Assembly (NCBI GenBank): GCA_900556575.1
Contig: USPO01000030.1
Location: 1 to 11,922, forward strand
Direction: 5' to 3'
Origin: an uncultured Eubacteriales bacterium
GTDB taxonomy: Bacteria; Bacillota; Clostridia; UBA1381
DNA length: 11,922 bases
The notes beneath the pieces were generated by a model. It did not search any database, was not told the origin of the DNA, and worked only from the letters and a program-made list of their open reading frames with translations. Below are positions 1 through 5,762 of the stretch, one piece after another; positions within the stretch are counted from its first letter, which is position 1, and every line of letters starts with the position of its first letter. Position numbers and translations under genes: made by a program.

Positions 1-22
1 ACCTCCCCCAAGGGAGGCTTTC
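1..22 (-). repeat. Edge of a GC-rich hairpin repeat element
   Basis: The first 20 bases are the exact reverse complement of 5462-5481, the left arm of the hairpin element at 5461-5700. The segment contains the same CCTCCC / GGGAGG hairpin. The match stops at about position 21, and the rest of this copy would lie outside the window to the left. It is therefore a second copy, or half-copy, of the same dispersed element in opposite orientation. The match is seen directly; the idea that it is the end of a longer element is inference. Confidence 0.6.
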
Positions 23-92
23 ATTCGTATAAACCGTCAAATTTCTGGTCAAAAATCTTATAAAACGCGATATTTACGCTATTTATCAATAT

Positions 93-119
93 TGTTTTTA
101 AGTATAAATCTTAAAAACA
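93..119. repeat. AT-rich 10-bp inverted repeat upstream of the secreted-protein gene
   Basis: TGTTTTTAAG (93-102) and CTTAAAAACA (110-119) are perfect inverted arms around the 7-nt centre tataaat. The site lies about 130 nt upstream of the start codon at 251. It could be an operator for a dimeric regulator or a weak RNA hairpin. The symmetry is seen directly; a function is not demonstrated. Confidence 0.4.
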
Positions 120-120
120 C

Positions 121-145
121 ATTATCCGCAGGGGAATCGGATAAT
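121..145. repeat. 8-bp inverted repeat in the leader of the secreted-protein gene
   Basis: ATTATCCG (121-128) and CGGATAAT (138-145) are perfect inverted arms separated by 9 nt. No U-run follows the second arm, so it does not look like an intrinsic terminator. Placement directly after the 93-119 repeat suggests a composite regulatory region. I found no convincing -35/-10 pair here, so the promoter of the downstream gene is not assigned. Confidence 0.35.
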
Positions 146-250
146 GCACATCTTTAACAGATCAGTGGAAAGGGGGCATATGAAAGCTTAATTTTTACAA
201 TTTTAACTTTAACATTTTTAATTATAAGCAAAGAAAGGATTGAATTTACA

Positions 251-1669
251 ATGAAAAAAATTATTAGCTTACTGCTGGCTATGGTTATGTTTACTCTTTC
301 ACCGGCAGTATTGGGTATCGGCAGCGAATCCGCAGCTTTTTCTGCCGGAACGGAAGCACAGGCAAGTGAAATTCCTACTCTTAAATTTGAGTATAATTCA
401 TCAGAAAGCACATCAACTTCAAAGGTTATTGATATATATTTAAATGGAGCCGATAAGAATATTACTAACTTTGAATTACACTGCTCCGTTCCTTCCGGTG
501 TTTCATCCGTATCGTATAAAAGCGATTTACTGTCTAATAGTGGTGATGGTAGTGCTTTTGCTAATTTTAACCGCAAAGACTCTGTCTATATTTTTATGTG
601 GTATACAATGTCAGAATTAGCTGTTTCTTCAAATGAAAGACTGTTATCTATTATTTATACATTAGATGAAGATAATGATTCCGACTGGAAGCTTGATTTA
701 AATAGTGTATATTACTGTGATTCTGATTTTATTCAATATTCCTATGATAATTTTAAATTAAACTGCGAGGGTGACGTTAATCTTCCGGAATTGGATTCTA
801 CCCCAACTCCGACTGCTTCACCGAGTCCAACCGATTCACCGAGTCCGACCAGCTCACCGGTTCCTACCGACTCACCGATTCCTACCGACTCACCGGTTTC
901 TACTGATTCACCGGTTCCTACCGACTCACCGGTTCCAACTGATTCACCGGTTCCTACCGACTCACCGGTTCCAACTGATTCACCCAATCCGACCGAGGCA
1001 CCGGAAGAATCTGCTGCACCGAAATTAACTTTCAAGTATAATTCGGACTCAAGCACAGATACACATAAGGTGTATGATGTGTATTTATCGGGAATAAATG
1101 AGTTTGAATCCCTCTCTATGGAAATATTTAACCCGGCGTGTAAATATGAATTTAGTTTGAGCAATGTAATGGAAGGTATCTCATCAACCAACAATTTTTA
1201 TGAGGGTCTTGGTTTACAATACATACAAATATCAAACTGGAGTACTCTTTCTATTTCAAGCAGCACAAAAATAGTTTCCGTTGAAGTTGATTTACCTGAA
1301 AGTTCATCATCCGACTTCATATTATCTGCTTCAGATATAGTTATTAATAATTCACCCTCTTTTGATATTCAGACAGACGGAATTATAAGACAGCCTGCAC
1401 GCAATATATCAGAGCTGGCAACAGTATCAGATAATTCCGGAAATCCGGCAAAAGGTACTATAATTGGATATGTTCCCGGAAATACTGTATTTTCAAAGCT
1501 GATTTGGAATGTACAATACTCAATTGAACATGAAGGAGGGAAAGAGAAGCTTATTTCTGTAGAGCTTCCCGAAATAACAGGCGATATATACGTTTCTGCC
1601 GGTATAATACTTACCGCCGCTTCAGCAGATACATTATATTATGCCGGTGTAACTGCTTTTTTACAATAA
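251..1669 (+). CDS. Secreted two-domain protein with PTDS-repeat linker
   Basis: A 472-residue exported protein of unknown function. The first ~30 residues form a signal peptide: MKK, then a hydrophobic stretch (4-22), then small residues. Two related beta-rich domains follow, at about 41-165 and 256-371. Both begin with an LKFEYNS / LTFKYNS segment, then a Ser/Thr stretch and KV-x-D-x-YL. Both end with a short aromatic strand, a Ser-rich turn and a hydrophobic strand (LLSIIYTL / IVSVEVDL). Between them lies a low-complexity linker (about 183-251) of ten six-residue units like PVPTDS. A third, unrelated segment (about 380-472) closes the protein. There is no sortase motif, dockerin or C-terminal membrane anchor, so it is probably released or loosely wall-associated. 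The domain pattern reminds me of cohesin or Ig-like beta-sandwiches, but I cannot place it in a family. An AAAGGA sequence (234-239) lies 11 nt before ATG. It probably forms an operon with the small gene at 1685. Confidence 0.85.
   Translation: MKKIISLLLAMVMFTLSPAVLGIGSESAAFSAGTEAQASEIPTLKFEYNSSESTSTSKVIDIYLNGADKNITNFELHCSVPSGVSSVSYKSDLLSNSGDGSAFANFNRKDSVYIFMWYTMSELAVSSNERLLSIIYTLDEDNDSDWKLDLNSVYYCDSDFIQYSYDNFKLNCEGDVNLPELDSTPTPTASPSPTDSPSPTSSPVPTDSPIPTDSPVSTDSPVPTDSPVPTDSPVPTDSPVPTDSPNPTEAPEESAAPKLTFKYNSDSSTDTHKVYDVYLSGINEFESLSMEIFNPACKYEFSLSNVMEGISSTNNFYEGLGLQYIQISNWSTLSISSSTKIVSVEVDLPESSSSDFILSASDIVINNSPSFDIQTDGIIRQPARNISELATVSDNSGNPAKGTIIGYVPGNTVFSKLIWNVQYSIEHEGGKEKLISVELPEITGDIYVSAGIILTAASADTLYYAGVTAFLQ
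821..1000 (+). repeat. 18-bp tandem repeat encoding the PxPTDS linker
   Basis: Ten in-frame 18-bp units encode PSPTDS, PSPTSS, PVPTDS, PIPTDS, PVSTDS, four PVPTDS and a final PNPTEA. The four PVPTDS units alternate between two codon versions (ttcctaccgactca and ttccaactgattca), giving a 36-bp higher-order repeat. That implies recent duplication of a two-unit block. Such arrays can gain or lose units by slippage while staying in frame, changing the distance between the two flanking domains. Confidence 0.9.
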
Positions 1670-1684
1670 CAAGGAGGATATAGA

Positions 1685-1849
1685 ATGAAAAAGAATTACA
1701 TATTACCGTCAATGGAGATTAAAGAGTTTTTTAAGGAAAGTGTTTTGACAACAAGCACAGGTACAACAAACAGTGACGCGATAAGAGAGCAGTTAAATAA
1801 CTCGAATTTAACAAGCGGTATTTCAATCGCTGAATTATTCTTGGATTAA
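1685..1849 (+). CDS. Small 54-residue protein, unknown function
   Basis: ATG at 1685 is preceded by a near-perfect Shine-Dalgarno, AAGGAGG (1671-1677), with 7-nt spacing. It begins only 15 nt after the stop of the secreted-protein gene, so the two are almost certainly one transcript. A strong terminator follows at 1930. The peptide starts MKKNYILPSMEIKEFF, continues ESVLTTSTGTTNS and ends with a short hydrophobic ISIAELFLD. It has no cysteine, signal peptide or membrane segment. The N-terminal pattern Lys-Lys-x-Tyr...Pro-x-x-Glu...Phe followed by a Thr/Ser-rich turn recalls many short uncharacterised Clostridia proteins, but this is from memory only. No peptide-modifying enzyme gene is visible nearby. 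It could be a small accessory partner of the secreted protein, a modified-peptide precursor or a cytoplasmic regulator. The coding call rests on the ribosome binding site and operon position. Confidence 0.75.
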   Translation: MKKNYILPSMEIKEFFKESVLTTSTGTTNSDAIREQLNNSNLTSGISIAELFLD

Positions 1850-1929
1850 TTGCTCCGCATACCTGTTTTACCGCATTTAGGCAATAAGAAATCCCCGCTT
1901 GATTGTCTGTTAAATGCATAATTACAGAT

Positions 1930-1976
1930 AAAGAAGCCGTAGGCAAAGCCCGAATGACTTTGCCTGCGGCTTCTTT
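1930..1976. terminator. Bidirectional intrinsic terminator
   Basis: A 19-bp stem (1930-1948 with 1958-1976, one T/G wobble) encloses a 9-nt loop and has T-rich sequence on both sides. It sits between the convergent small gene (ends 1849) and rsmA (ends 1989) and probably terminates both. Confidence 0.85.
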
Positions 1977-1988
1977 ATTTCAACTTAC

Positions 1989-2837
1989 TTATTTCGTCAA
2001 AGCGTCGGCAAGCTTTGCAAATTCTTCGATAGATAAGGTTTCACCTCTTCTTGACGGTGTAATTCCTATGCTCTCCATAAGCTCCGTAAGCTCCGGCTTT
2101 GACATAGGGAATGCCTGTGCAAGACAATTCAAAAGTGTCTTTCTGCGCTGTGCAAATGCCGCCTTTACGGTCTTGAAAAATACAGCCTCATCCTTTACCT
2201 TAACTGCCGGCTCGTCCAAGATTCTAAGCTTTAATACCGCACTGTCTACTTTTGGCGGCGGTACAAACAGTCCCGCAGGCACTGTTGTTATAATTTCCGG
2301 TTCCGTATAATATCTACACAAAAGAGTTATTGCACCGTAATCCTTTGTTCCGGGCTGTGCGTTCAGCCTTTGTGCAACCTCTTTCTGAATCATGATTACT
2401 ATGTTATTTATAGCTAATTTCTGCTCTAAAAGCATAGTGATTATAGGTGTAGTTATATAATAGGGGAGGTTTGCGGCAACGCTTATACGCTCATTTCCAA
2501 ATTCATCGGCTATTAGCTTCGGCAAATCCGTTTTCATGACATCCGCATTTATTATTTTTACATTTTCACATTCAGCCAAGGTGTAATCCAATACATCATT
2601 TAATCTTTCATCTATTTCAATAGATACAACCTTTTTTGCATGTTTTGAAAGCTCCTGTGTGAGTACACCGAATCCCGGACCTATTTCAAGAACACCTCCG
2701 CCGTCAATTTCTGCAGCATCGGCTATTTCCTCCAAAACAGTCTGTGATGTAAGGAAATTTTGTCCGAGACCTTTTTTAAATGTAAATCCGAATTGTTCCG
2801 CTATCGTTCTTATTGTTTTTGGGGACGTTAAATCCAT
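1989..2837 (-). CDS. rsmA: 16S rRNA (adenine1518/1519-N6)-dimethyltransferase RsmA/KsgA
   Basis: This SAM-dependent enzyme dimethylates two adjacent adenines in the 3'-terminal hairpin of 16S rRNA during late 30S assembly. The 282-residue length is normal for the family. KKGLGQNFL (21-29) is the N-terminal family motif. EIGPGFGVLT (51-60) is the SAM-binding motif I, followed by the acidic SIEID (72-76) and NADV (97-100). NLPYY (123-127) is the catalytic motif. The C-terminal part contains the FAQRRKTLLN segment typical of RsmA. The start is set by AAGGAGT (2844-2850), 6 nt before ATG. A good promoter lies just upstream at 2868-2896, at the left edge of the DnaA-box region. The gene is convergent with the small gene on its left and divergent from trmK. 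Loss of this methylation gives kasugamycin resistance in other bacteria. Confidence 0.97.
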   Translation of the reverse strand: MDLTSPKTIRTIAEQFGFTFKKGLGQNFLTSQTVLEEIADAAEIDGGGVLEIGPGFGVLTQELSKHAKKVVSIEIDERLNDVLDYTLAECENVKIINADVMKTDLPKLIADEFGNERISVAANLPYYITTPIITMLLEQKLAINNIVIMIQKEVAQRLNAQPGTKDYGAITLLCRYYTEPEIITTVPAGLFVPPPKVDSAVLKLRILDEPAVKVKDEAVFFKTVKAAFAQRRKTLLNCLAQAFPMSKPELTELMESIGITPSRRGETLSIEEFAKLADALTK

Positions 2838-2867
2838 AATCTTACTCCTTATATGTTTCTTACCTAT

Positions 2868-2896
2868 ATTTTATCATACTTTCACTGTAAATGCAA
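2868..2896 (-). promoter_or_regulatory. Sigma-A-type promoter of rsmA
   Basis: Read on the minus strand, a -35 TTGCAT (2891-2896) and a -10 TAAAAT (2868-2873) are separated by 17 bp. A TGA extended -10 element lies immediately upstream of the -10. Transcription would begin near 2861, giving a leader of about 24 nt with the AAGGAG ribosome site. Confidence 0.7.
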
Positions 2897-2940
2897 CTAT
2901 AAATATTTAAATAACAAAAAATCAAAAATAAGTAAATTTA

Positions 2941-2969
2941 GTTTACATTTCTCCCGATATTATGTAAAC
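2941..2969. repeat. GTTTACAT / ATGTAAAC inverted repeat
   Basis: GTTTACAT (2941-2948) and ATGTAAAC (2962-2969) form a perfect 8-bp inverted repeat with a 13-nt centre. It lies between the rsmA promoter and the first DnaA-like box. A further GTTTACAT copy is at 3143-3150 and a GTAAA half-site at 2932-2936. It resembles a dimeric protein-binding site more than a terminator. The function is unknown. Confidence 0.4.
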
Positions 2970-2990
2970 CTGTTAATATCTCATAAACCG

Positions 2991-3317
2991 TAATCCACAT
3001 TATCCACACGTTATTATACAGCCTATTAACACGATAAAATCGGCACATCAAAAAAGTTATCCACACAATCCACACACTTATCCACGGTATGCACTGTTAA
3101 TAAGTATATCTTAAAAATACCGTAAATACGGCATTTTTTACGGTTTACATATTTCTGTGGATAAAATTTTGCAAGTTATCCTCTTATTTTTCATTTTTCA
3201 CTGTGGATAACTCGTGTATAAGTGTGAATAACTTAAAATATTCTTGATTTTATCGGATATTTTGCCGTTAATTGTTATAAAAAGTTATCCACGGTGTGTG
3301 AATAACTTCGTGGATAA
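2991..3317. promoter_or_regulatory. Cluster of about ten DnaA-box-like sites; candidate origin or DnaA-binding region
   Basis: Exact TTATCCACA occurs at 3000-3008 and 3057-3065 (plus) and at 3156-3164 and 3202-3210 (minus). TTATCCACG is at 3078-3086 and 3285-3293 (plus) and 3309-3317 (minus). TTATTCACA is at 3223-3231 and 3297-3305 (minus). TAATCCACA is at 2991-2999 (plus), touching the next box. Weaker matches lie at 3066-3074 and 3213-3221. Boxes in the left part all point right and those at 3156-3231 point left, around a central inverted repeat at 3119-3144. DnaA binds TTATNCACA, and such density is typical of oriC. However, no dnaA or dnaN is in view, so a DnaA-titration or reactivation site is equally possible. 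AT-rich DNA follows from about 3318. The whole 2838-3543 gap has no credible gene. Confidence 0.75.
3119..3144. repeat. Central inverted repeat within the DnaA-box cluster
   Basis: ACCGTAAA (3119-3126) and TTTACGGT (3137-3144) form a perfect 8-bp inverted repeat around a 10-nt centre. It lies between the right-pointing and left-pointing groups of DnaA-like boxes, so it marks the symmetry centre of that arrangement. Confidence 0.45.
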
Positions 3318-3318
3318 C
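3284..3318. repeat. Perfect inverted repeat of DnaA-like boxes
   Basis: GTTATCCACG (3284-3293) and CGTGGATAAC (3309-3318) are perfect 10-bp inverted arms. A third box, TGTGAATAA (3297-3305), sits between them. Box starts are 12 bp apart (3285, 3297, 3309), close to one helical turn, which would favour co-operative binding on one face of the DNA. Confidence 0.6.
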
Positions 3319-3493
3319 GTGAGATAATAAGAATTTTATCCCAATTATGTTATTTATTTTTTCCGTTTTTTCGAGTTATACCGCATATTCCGCTTTTATG
3401 CACTGCTTTTGACCTATAATACACAATATATTGATTTACTCTTATTATTTATCCCTCATTTTAAAATTTATACTTTATTTTTTCATCGGTTTA

Positions 3494-3502
3494 TGCTATA
3501 AT
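3494..3502 (+). promoter_or_regulatory. Extended -10 promoter of trmK
   Basis: TGCTATAAT is an exact extended -10 element 41 nt before the trmK start. The expected -35 position (around 3474-3479) is only TTTATT, so recognition probably depends on the extended -10. Confidence 0.55.
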
Positions 3503-3543
3503 TTATTTTAAATAAACCAATTAACCCCCGAAAGGAAAATAAA

Positions 3544-4215
3544 ATGAACTATACTCTTACACCAAGATTAAATAATATTGTTTCTCATGTTAAGGGAAAT
3601 ACAGCCGCAGATGTCGGCACAGACCATGCTTATGTACCTATCGAGCTTATTCGCCGTAATATATGCTCCCGTGTCATAGCCTCAGACGTTAAATCTGGTC
3701 CGGTCGATATTGCGGCGGAAAATGTAAAAATTTATAATTTACAAGATAAAATAGAGGTTCGCATGGGCTCCGGACTCTCTATTCTTTCACCGGGAGAAAC
3801 AGACGATATAATAATTGCCGGAATGGGCGGCGAGCTTATAGCCGATATTATTAAGGCAGACTATGAAACCGCCCAAAAATCACGTCTTATTCTTCAGCCG
3901 ATGAATTCTCAATACGAACTCCGGCATTATCTCCTTGAAAACGGCTTTAAAATCCTTTGTGAGGACATTTCTGTCGAAGGCTTTAAAGTATACAATTTAA
4001 TCGTTGCCGAGGCAGGGAAGGGCATTCCCTTTGAATGTGACGGATATTATCATCTTCCGCCATATCTGCGTGAGCATAAGTATTTCAAGCAGCTGTACGA
4101 TAAAAAAATGCGTGAATTTAACAAAGTTATAGCAGGTTTACAAGCTTCGGCGTCCCCCGATACCAAAAAGCTTGAAAAGTATACAAAATGGAGAGAAGAA
4201 GTCGATTTTTCTTAA
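3544..4215 (+). CDS. trmK: tRNA (adenine22-N1)-methyltransferase TrmK
   Basis: TrmK methylates N1 of adenine 22 in the D-loop of certain tRNAs using SAM. It is a Gram-positive family (YqfN in Bacillus). The 223-residue length fits. The SAM-binding motif is ADVGTDHAYVP (22-32), with SDV (47-49) following the second strand. The family-specific GMGG (93-96) and LQPM (117-120) are intact, and a C-terminal helical tail rich in Lys/Glu closes the protein. AAAGGA (3531-3536) lies 7 nt before ATG. In many Firmicutes trmK is followed by a Nif3/DUF34-family gene and sits near rpoD; here it stands alone between the DnaA-box region and ddh. Its arginine codons are mostly CGN (8 of 10), unlike ddh next door. 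Confidence 0.93.
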   Translation: MNYTLTPRLNNIVSHVKGNTAADVGTDHAYVPIELIRRNICSRVIASDVKSGPVDIAAENVKIYNLQDKIEVRMGSGLSILSPGETDDIIIAGMGGELIADIIKADYETAQKSRLILQPMNSQYELRHYLLENGFKILCEDISVEGFKVYNLIVAEAGKGIPFECDGYYHLPPYLREHKYFKQLYDKKMREFNKVIAGLQASASPDTKKLEKYTKWREEVDFS

Positions 4216-4222
4216 AAAACTA

Positions 4223-4251
4223 TTGAAATATTGAAAAAAATGTGCTAAAAT
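4223..4251 (+). promoter_or_regulatory. Sigma-A-type promoter of ddh
   Basis: TTGAAA (4223-4228) and TAAAAT (4246-4251) are separated by 17 bp, with a TGC extended -10 motif immediately upstream of TAAAAT. This starts transcription in the trmK-ddh gap at about 4258, leaving a leader of about 60 nt. The leader can form a weak hairpin (TAGGC 4259-4263 with GCCTA 4289-4293). It does not match a riboswitch or T-box that I recognise. Confidence 0.7.
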
Positions 4252-4319
4252 ATTACCATAGGCTAACTTAGCGGGGTTAATCATCCCTGCCTAATTTAAA
4301 TTTAAGGAGATTTTGGAAA

Positions 4320-5306
4320 ATGAGTATCAGAATTGGTATTTTAGGCTACGGAAACCTTGGAAAAGGTGTAGAATGTGCAATTAAGCAAAATGATGATTTG
4401 GAGCTTGCAGCGGTATTTACACGCCGTGATCCTTCATCTGTAAAAATTCAGACAGAGGGTGTAGGTGTTTATTCGGTTGACGAGGCACCGTCATTTAAGG
4501 ATAAGATCGACGTTATGATTCTCTGCGGTGGAAGTGCAACAGACCTTCCTAAGCAGACACCGGAATACGCAAAGTATTTCAATGTAATCGACAGCTTTGA
4601 CACACACGCAAGAATACCGGAGCATTTCGCAAATGTAGACGCTGCAGCAAAAGAAAGCGGTCACGTGGGAATTATTTCAGTCGGCTGGGATCCGGGTATG
4701 TTCTCATTAAACCGTTTATATGCAAATGCAATTCTCGTAGACGGCAAGGATTATACATTCTGGGGCAAGGGTGTAAGCCAGGGTCATTCAGATGCTATCA
4801 GAAGAATTGACGGCGTTAAAGATGCAAGACAGTACACTGTTCCTGTTCCGGCTGCATTGGATGCTGTAAGAAACGGTGAAAATCCTGACCTTACAACACG
4901 TCAGAAGCACACAAGAGAGTGCTTTGTAGTAGCTGAAGAGGGTGCAGATAAGGCAAGAATAGAGAATGAAATCAAGACAATGCCTAACTACTTCGCTGAC
5001 TATGATACAACAGTAACATTCATTTCAGAGGAAGAGCTTTTAAGAGACCATGCAGGTATCCCGCACGGCGGCATGGTTATAAGAAGCGGCAAGACAGGCT
5101 GGAACGGCGAGAACAGCCATATAATCGAATACAGCTTAAAGCTTGACTCTAACCCTGAGTTCACAACATCGGTTCTCGTAGCTTACGCAAGAGCCGCATA
5201 TAAGCTCAATAAAGAAGGCGTAAGCGGTGCAAAGACAGTATTTGATATTGCACCTGCATACCTCACATCAATGAGCGGAGAAGAAATCAGAGCTCACTTA
5301 TTATAA
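4320..5306 (+). CDS. ddh: meso-Diaminopimelate D-dehydrogenase
   Basis: Ddh makes meso-diaminopimelate in one step from tetrahydrodipicolinate, ammonia and NADPH, supplying both lysine and the peptidoglycan cross-linking residue. It bypasses the succinyl, acetyl and aminotransferase branches. The 328-residue length matches the family (about 320-330). The N-terminal Rossmann motif is GILGYGNLGKG (6-16), with the NADPH-phosphate-binding FTRR at 33-36. VGWDPGMFS (121-129) and GVSQGHSDAIRRI (151-163) are the substrate-binding and family signature segments. AAGGAGA (4304-4310) precedes ATG. Arginine is mostly AGA (12 of 16 codons), in contrast to trmK, which may reflect higher expression or a different history. 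It has its own promoter and a very strong terminator, so it is monocistronic. Confidence 0.96.
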   Translation: MSIRIGILGYGNLGKGVECAIKQNDDLELAAVFTRRDPSSVKIQTEGVGVYSVDEAPSFKDKIDVMILCGGSATDLPKQTPEYAKYFNVIDSFDTHARIPEHFANVDAAAKESGHVGIISVGWDPGMFSLNRLYANAILVDGKDYTFWGKGVSQGHSDAIRRIDGVKDARQYTVPVPAALDAVRNGENPDLTTRQKHTRECFVVAEEGADKARIENEIKTMPNYFADYDTTVTFISEEELLRDHAGIPHGGMVIRSGKTGWNGENSHIIEYSLKLDSNPEFTTSVLVAYARAAYKLNKEGVSGAKTVFDIAPAYLTSMSGEEIRAHLL

Positions 5307-5325
5307 TTAAATAAAATCAAGCAAA

Positions 5326-5381
5326 ACAGCAAAAAGGCTGCGGCAAAACTTACTTGAATTTTGCCGCAGCCTTTTTGCTGT
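5326..5381 (+). terminator. Intrinsic terminator of ddh, 23-bp perfect stem
   Basis: 5326-5348 pairs perfectly with 5359-5381 around a 10-nt loop. The stem has a GGCTGCGGC core flanked by A/T runs. There is no long U-tract beyond the stem, but the internal T5 in the descending arm gives a slippery end. The near-symmetry means it may also stop transcripts from the opposite side. Confidence 0.8.
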
Positions 5382-5460
5382 CTGTATGTACTGATAAAAT
5401 AAATTAGAAGTTTGCGAACTGTTTCATTTGGACTATGTCTATCAATTTCAGCTAACGATG

Positions 5461-5700
5461 GAAGCCTCCCTTGGGGGAGGTGTCACGCTTTGCGTGACGG
5501 TGGGGGTGAACCAAAAGCCGGATAATTACAAGTGTAACAACGGTAGAACACTAAAATAATAATATTAGGTCATTTTTGTACATTTGTTACATTCGTGCGT
5601 ATCCAACTATTGATACACCCTATGCTACACTTTCTTGCAAGCCAGCAAGAAAGTGTTGACCTCAGCCATGCTGCGCATGACAGCTCCCCAAGGGGCGCCT
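5461..5700. mobile_element. Hairpin-rich dispersed element, MITE-like
   Basis: The left arm has two adjacent hairpins: CCTCCC (5465-5470) with GGGAGG (5475-5480), then GTCACGC (5482-5488) with GCGTGAC (5492-5498). The right end, read in reverse complement from 5700, repeats the same architecture: an AGGC..CCCCTTGGGG hairpin, then TGTCATGC with a short loop, then CTGAGG. The two ends are thus imperfect inverted repeats about 45 bp long. Between them are another inverted pair, TGTAACAA (5533-5540) with TTGTTACA (5584-5591), and a 12-bp hairpin (5627-5656). No coding sequence with a ribosome site is present. The left arm matches window positions 1-20 on the other strand, so the unit is dispersed. 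It looks like a non-autonomous mobile or REP/MITE-like sequence; no transposase is visible. The flanks, 5382-5460 and 5701-5762, show nothing recognisable. Confidence 0.6.
5627..5656. repeat. 12-bp hairpin within the dispersed element
   Basis: ACACTTTCTTGC (5627-5638) pairs perfectly with GCAAGAAAGTGT (5645-5656) around a 6-nt loop. It lies about 107 nt beyond the stop of the PurF-like gene. No separate terminator for that gene is evident, so this hairpin and the neighbouring ones may end its transcript, although no U-run follows. Confidence 0.6.
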
Positions 5701-5762
5701 ATGCTCAATTCCAAATGTTCACCAAAGTCCGATTTTCTAGTATTTCTATTATGCTAAAATTA

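Noticed and set aside
154..576. Minus-strand reading frame opposite the signal-peptide region
   Set aside because: No ribosome site and it is antisense to a clear secreted-protein gene.
821..1000. CRISPR-like regular repeats
   Set aside because: Units are 18 bp with no unique spacers and encode an in-frame peptide repeat.
742..1194. Long minus-strand reading frame over the PTDS repeat, and a plus-frame shadow at 771-1028
   Set aside because: Both are products of the 18-bp tandem repeat read in other frames; no ribosome site, low-complexity peptides.
1903..2310. Plus-strand reading frame across the terminator and rsmA 3' end
   Set aside because: It crosses a strong terminator stem and is antisense to a well-defined rsmA.
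3318..3345. DnaA-trio unwinding element next to the last box
   Set aside because: Only two consecutive TAA trios are visible; too few to claim.
4259..4293. Possible riboswitch or T-box in the ddh leader
   Set aside because: Only about 60 nt of leader, a weak hairpin, and no lysine-riboswitch or T-box conserved sequence.
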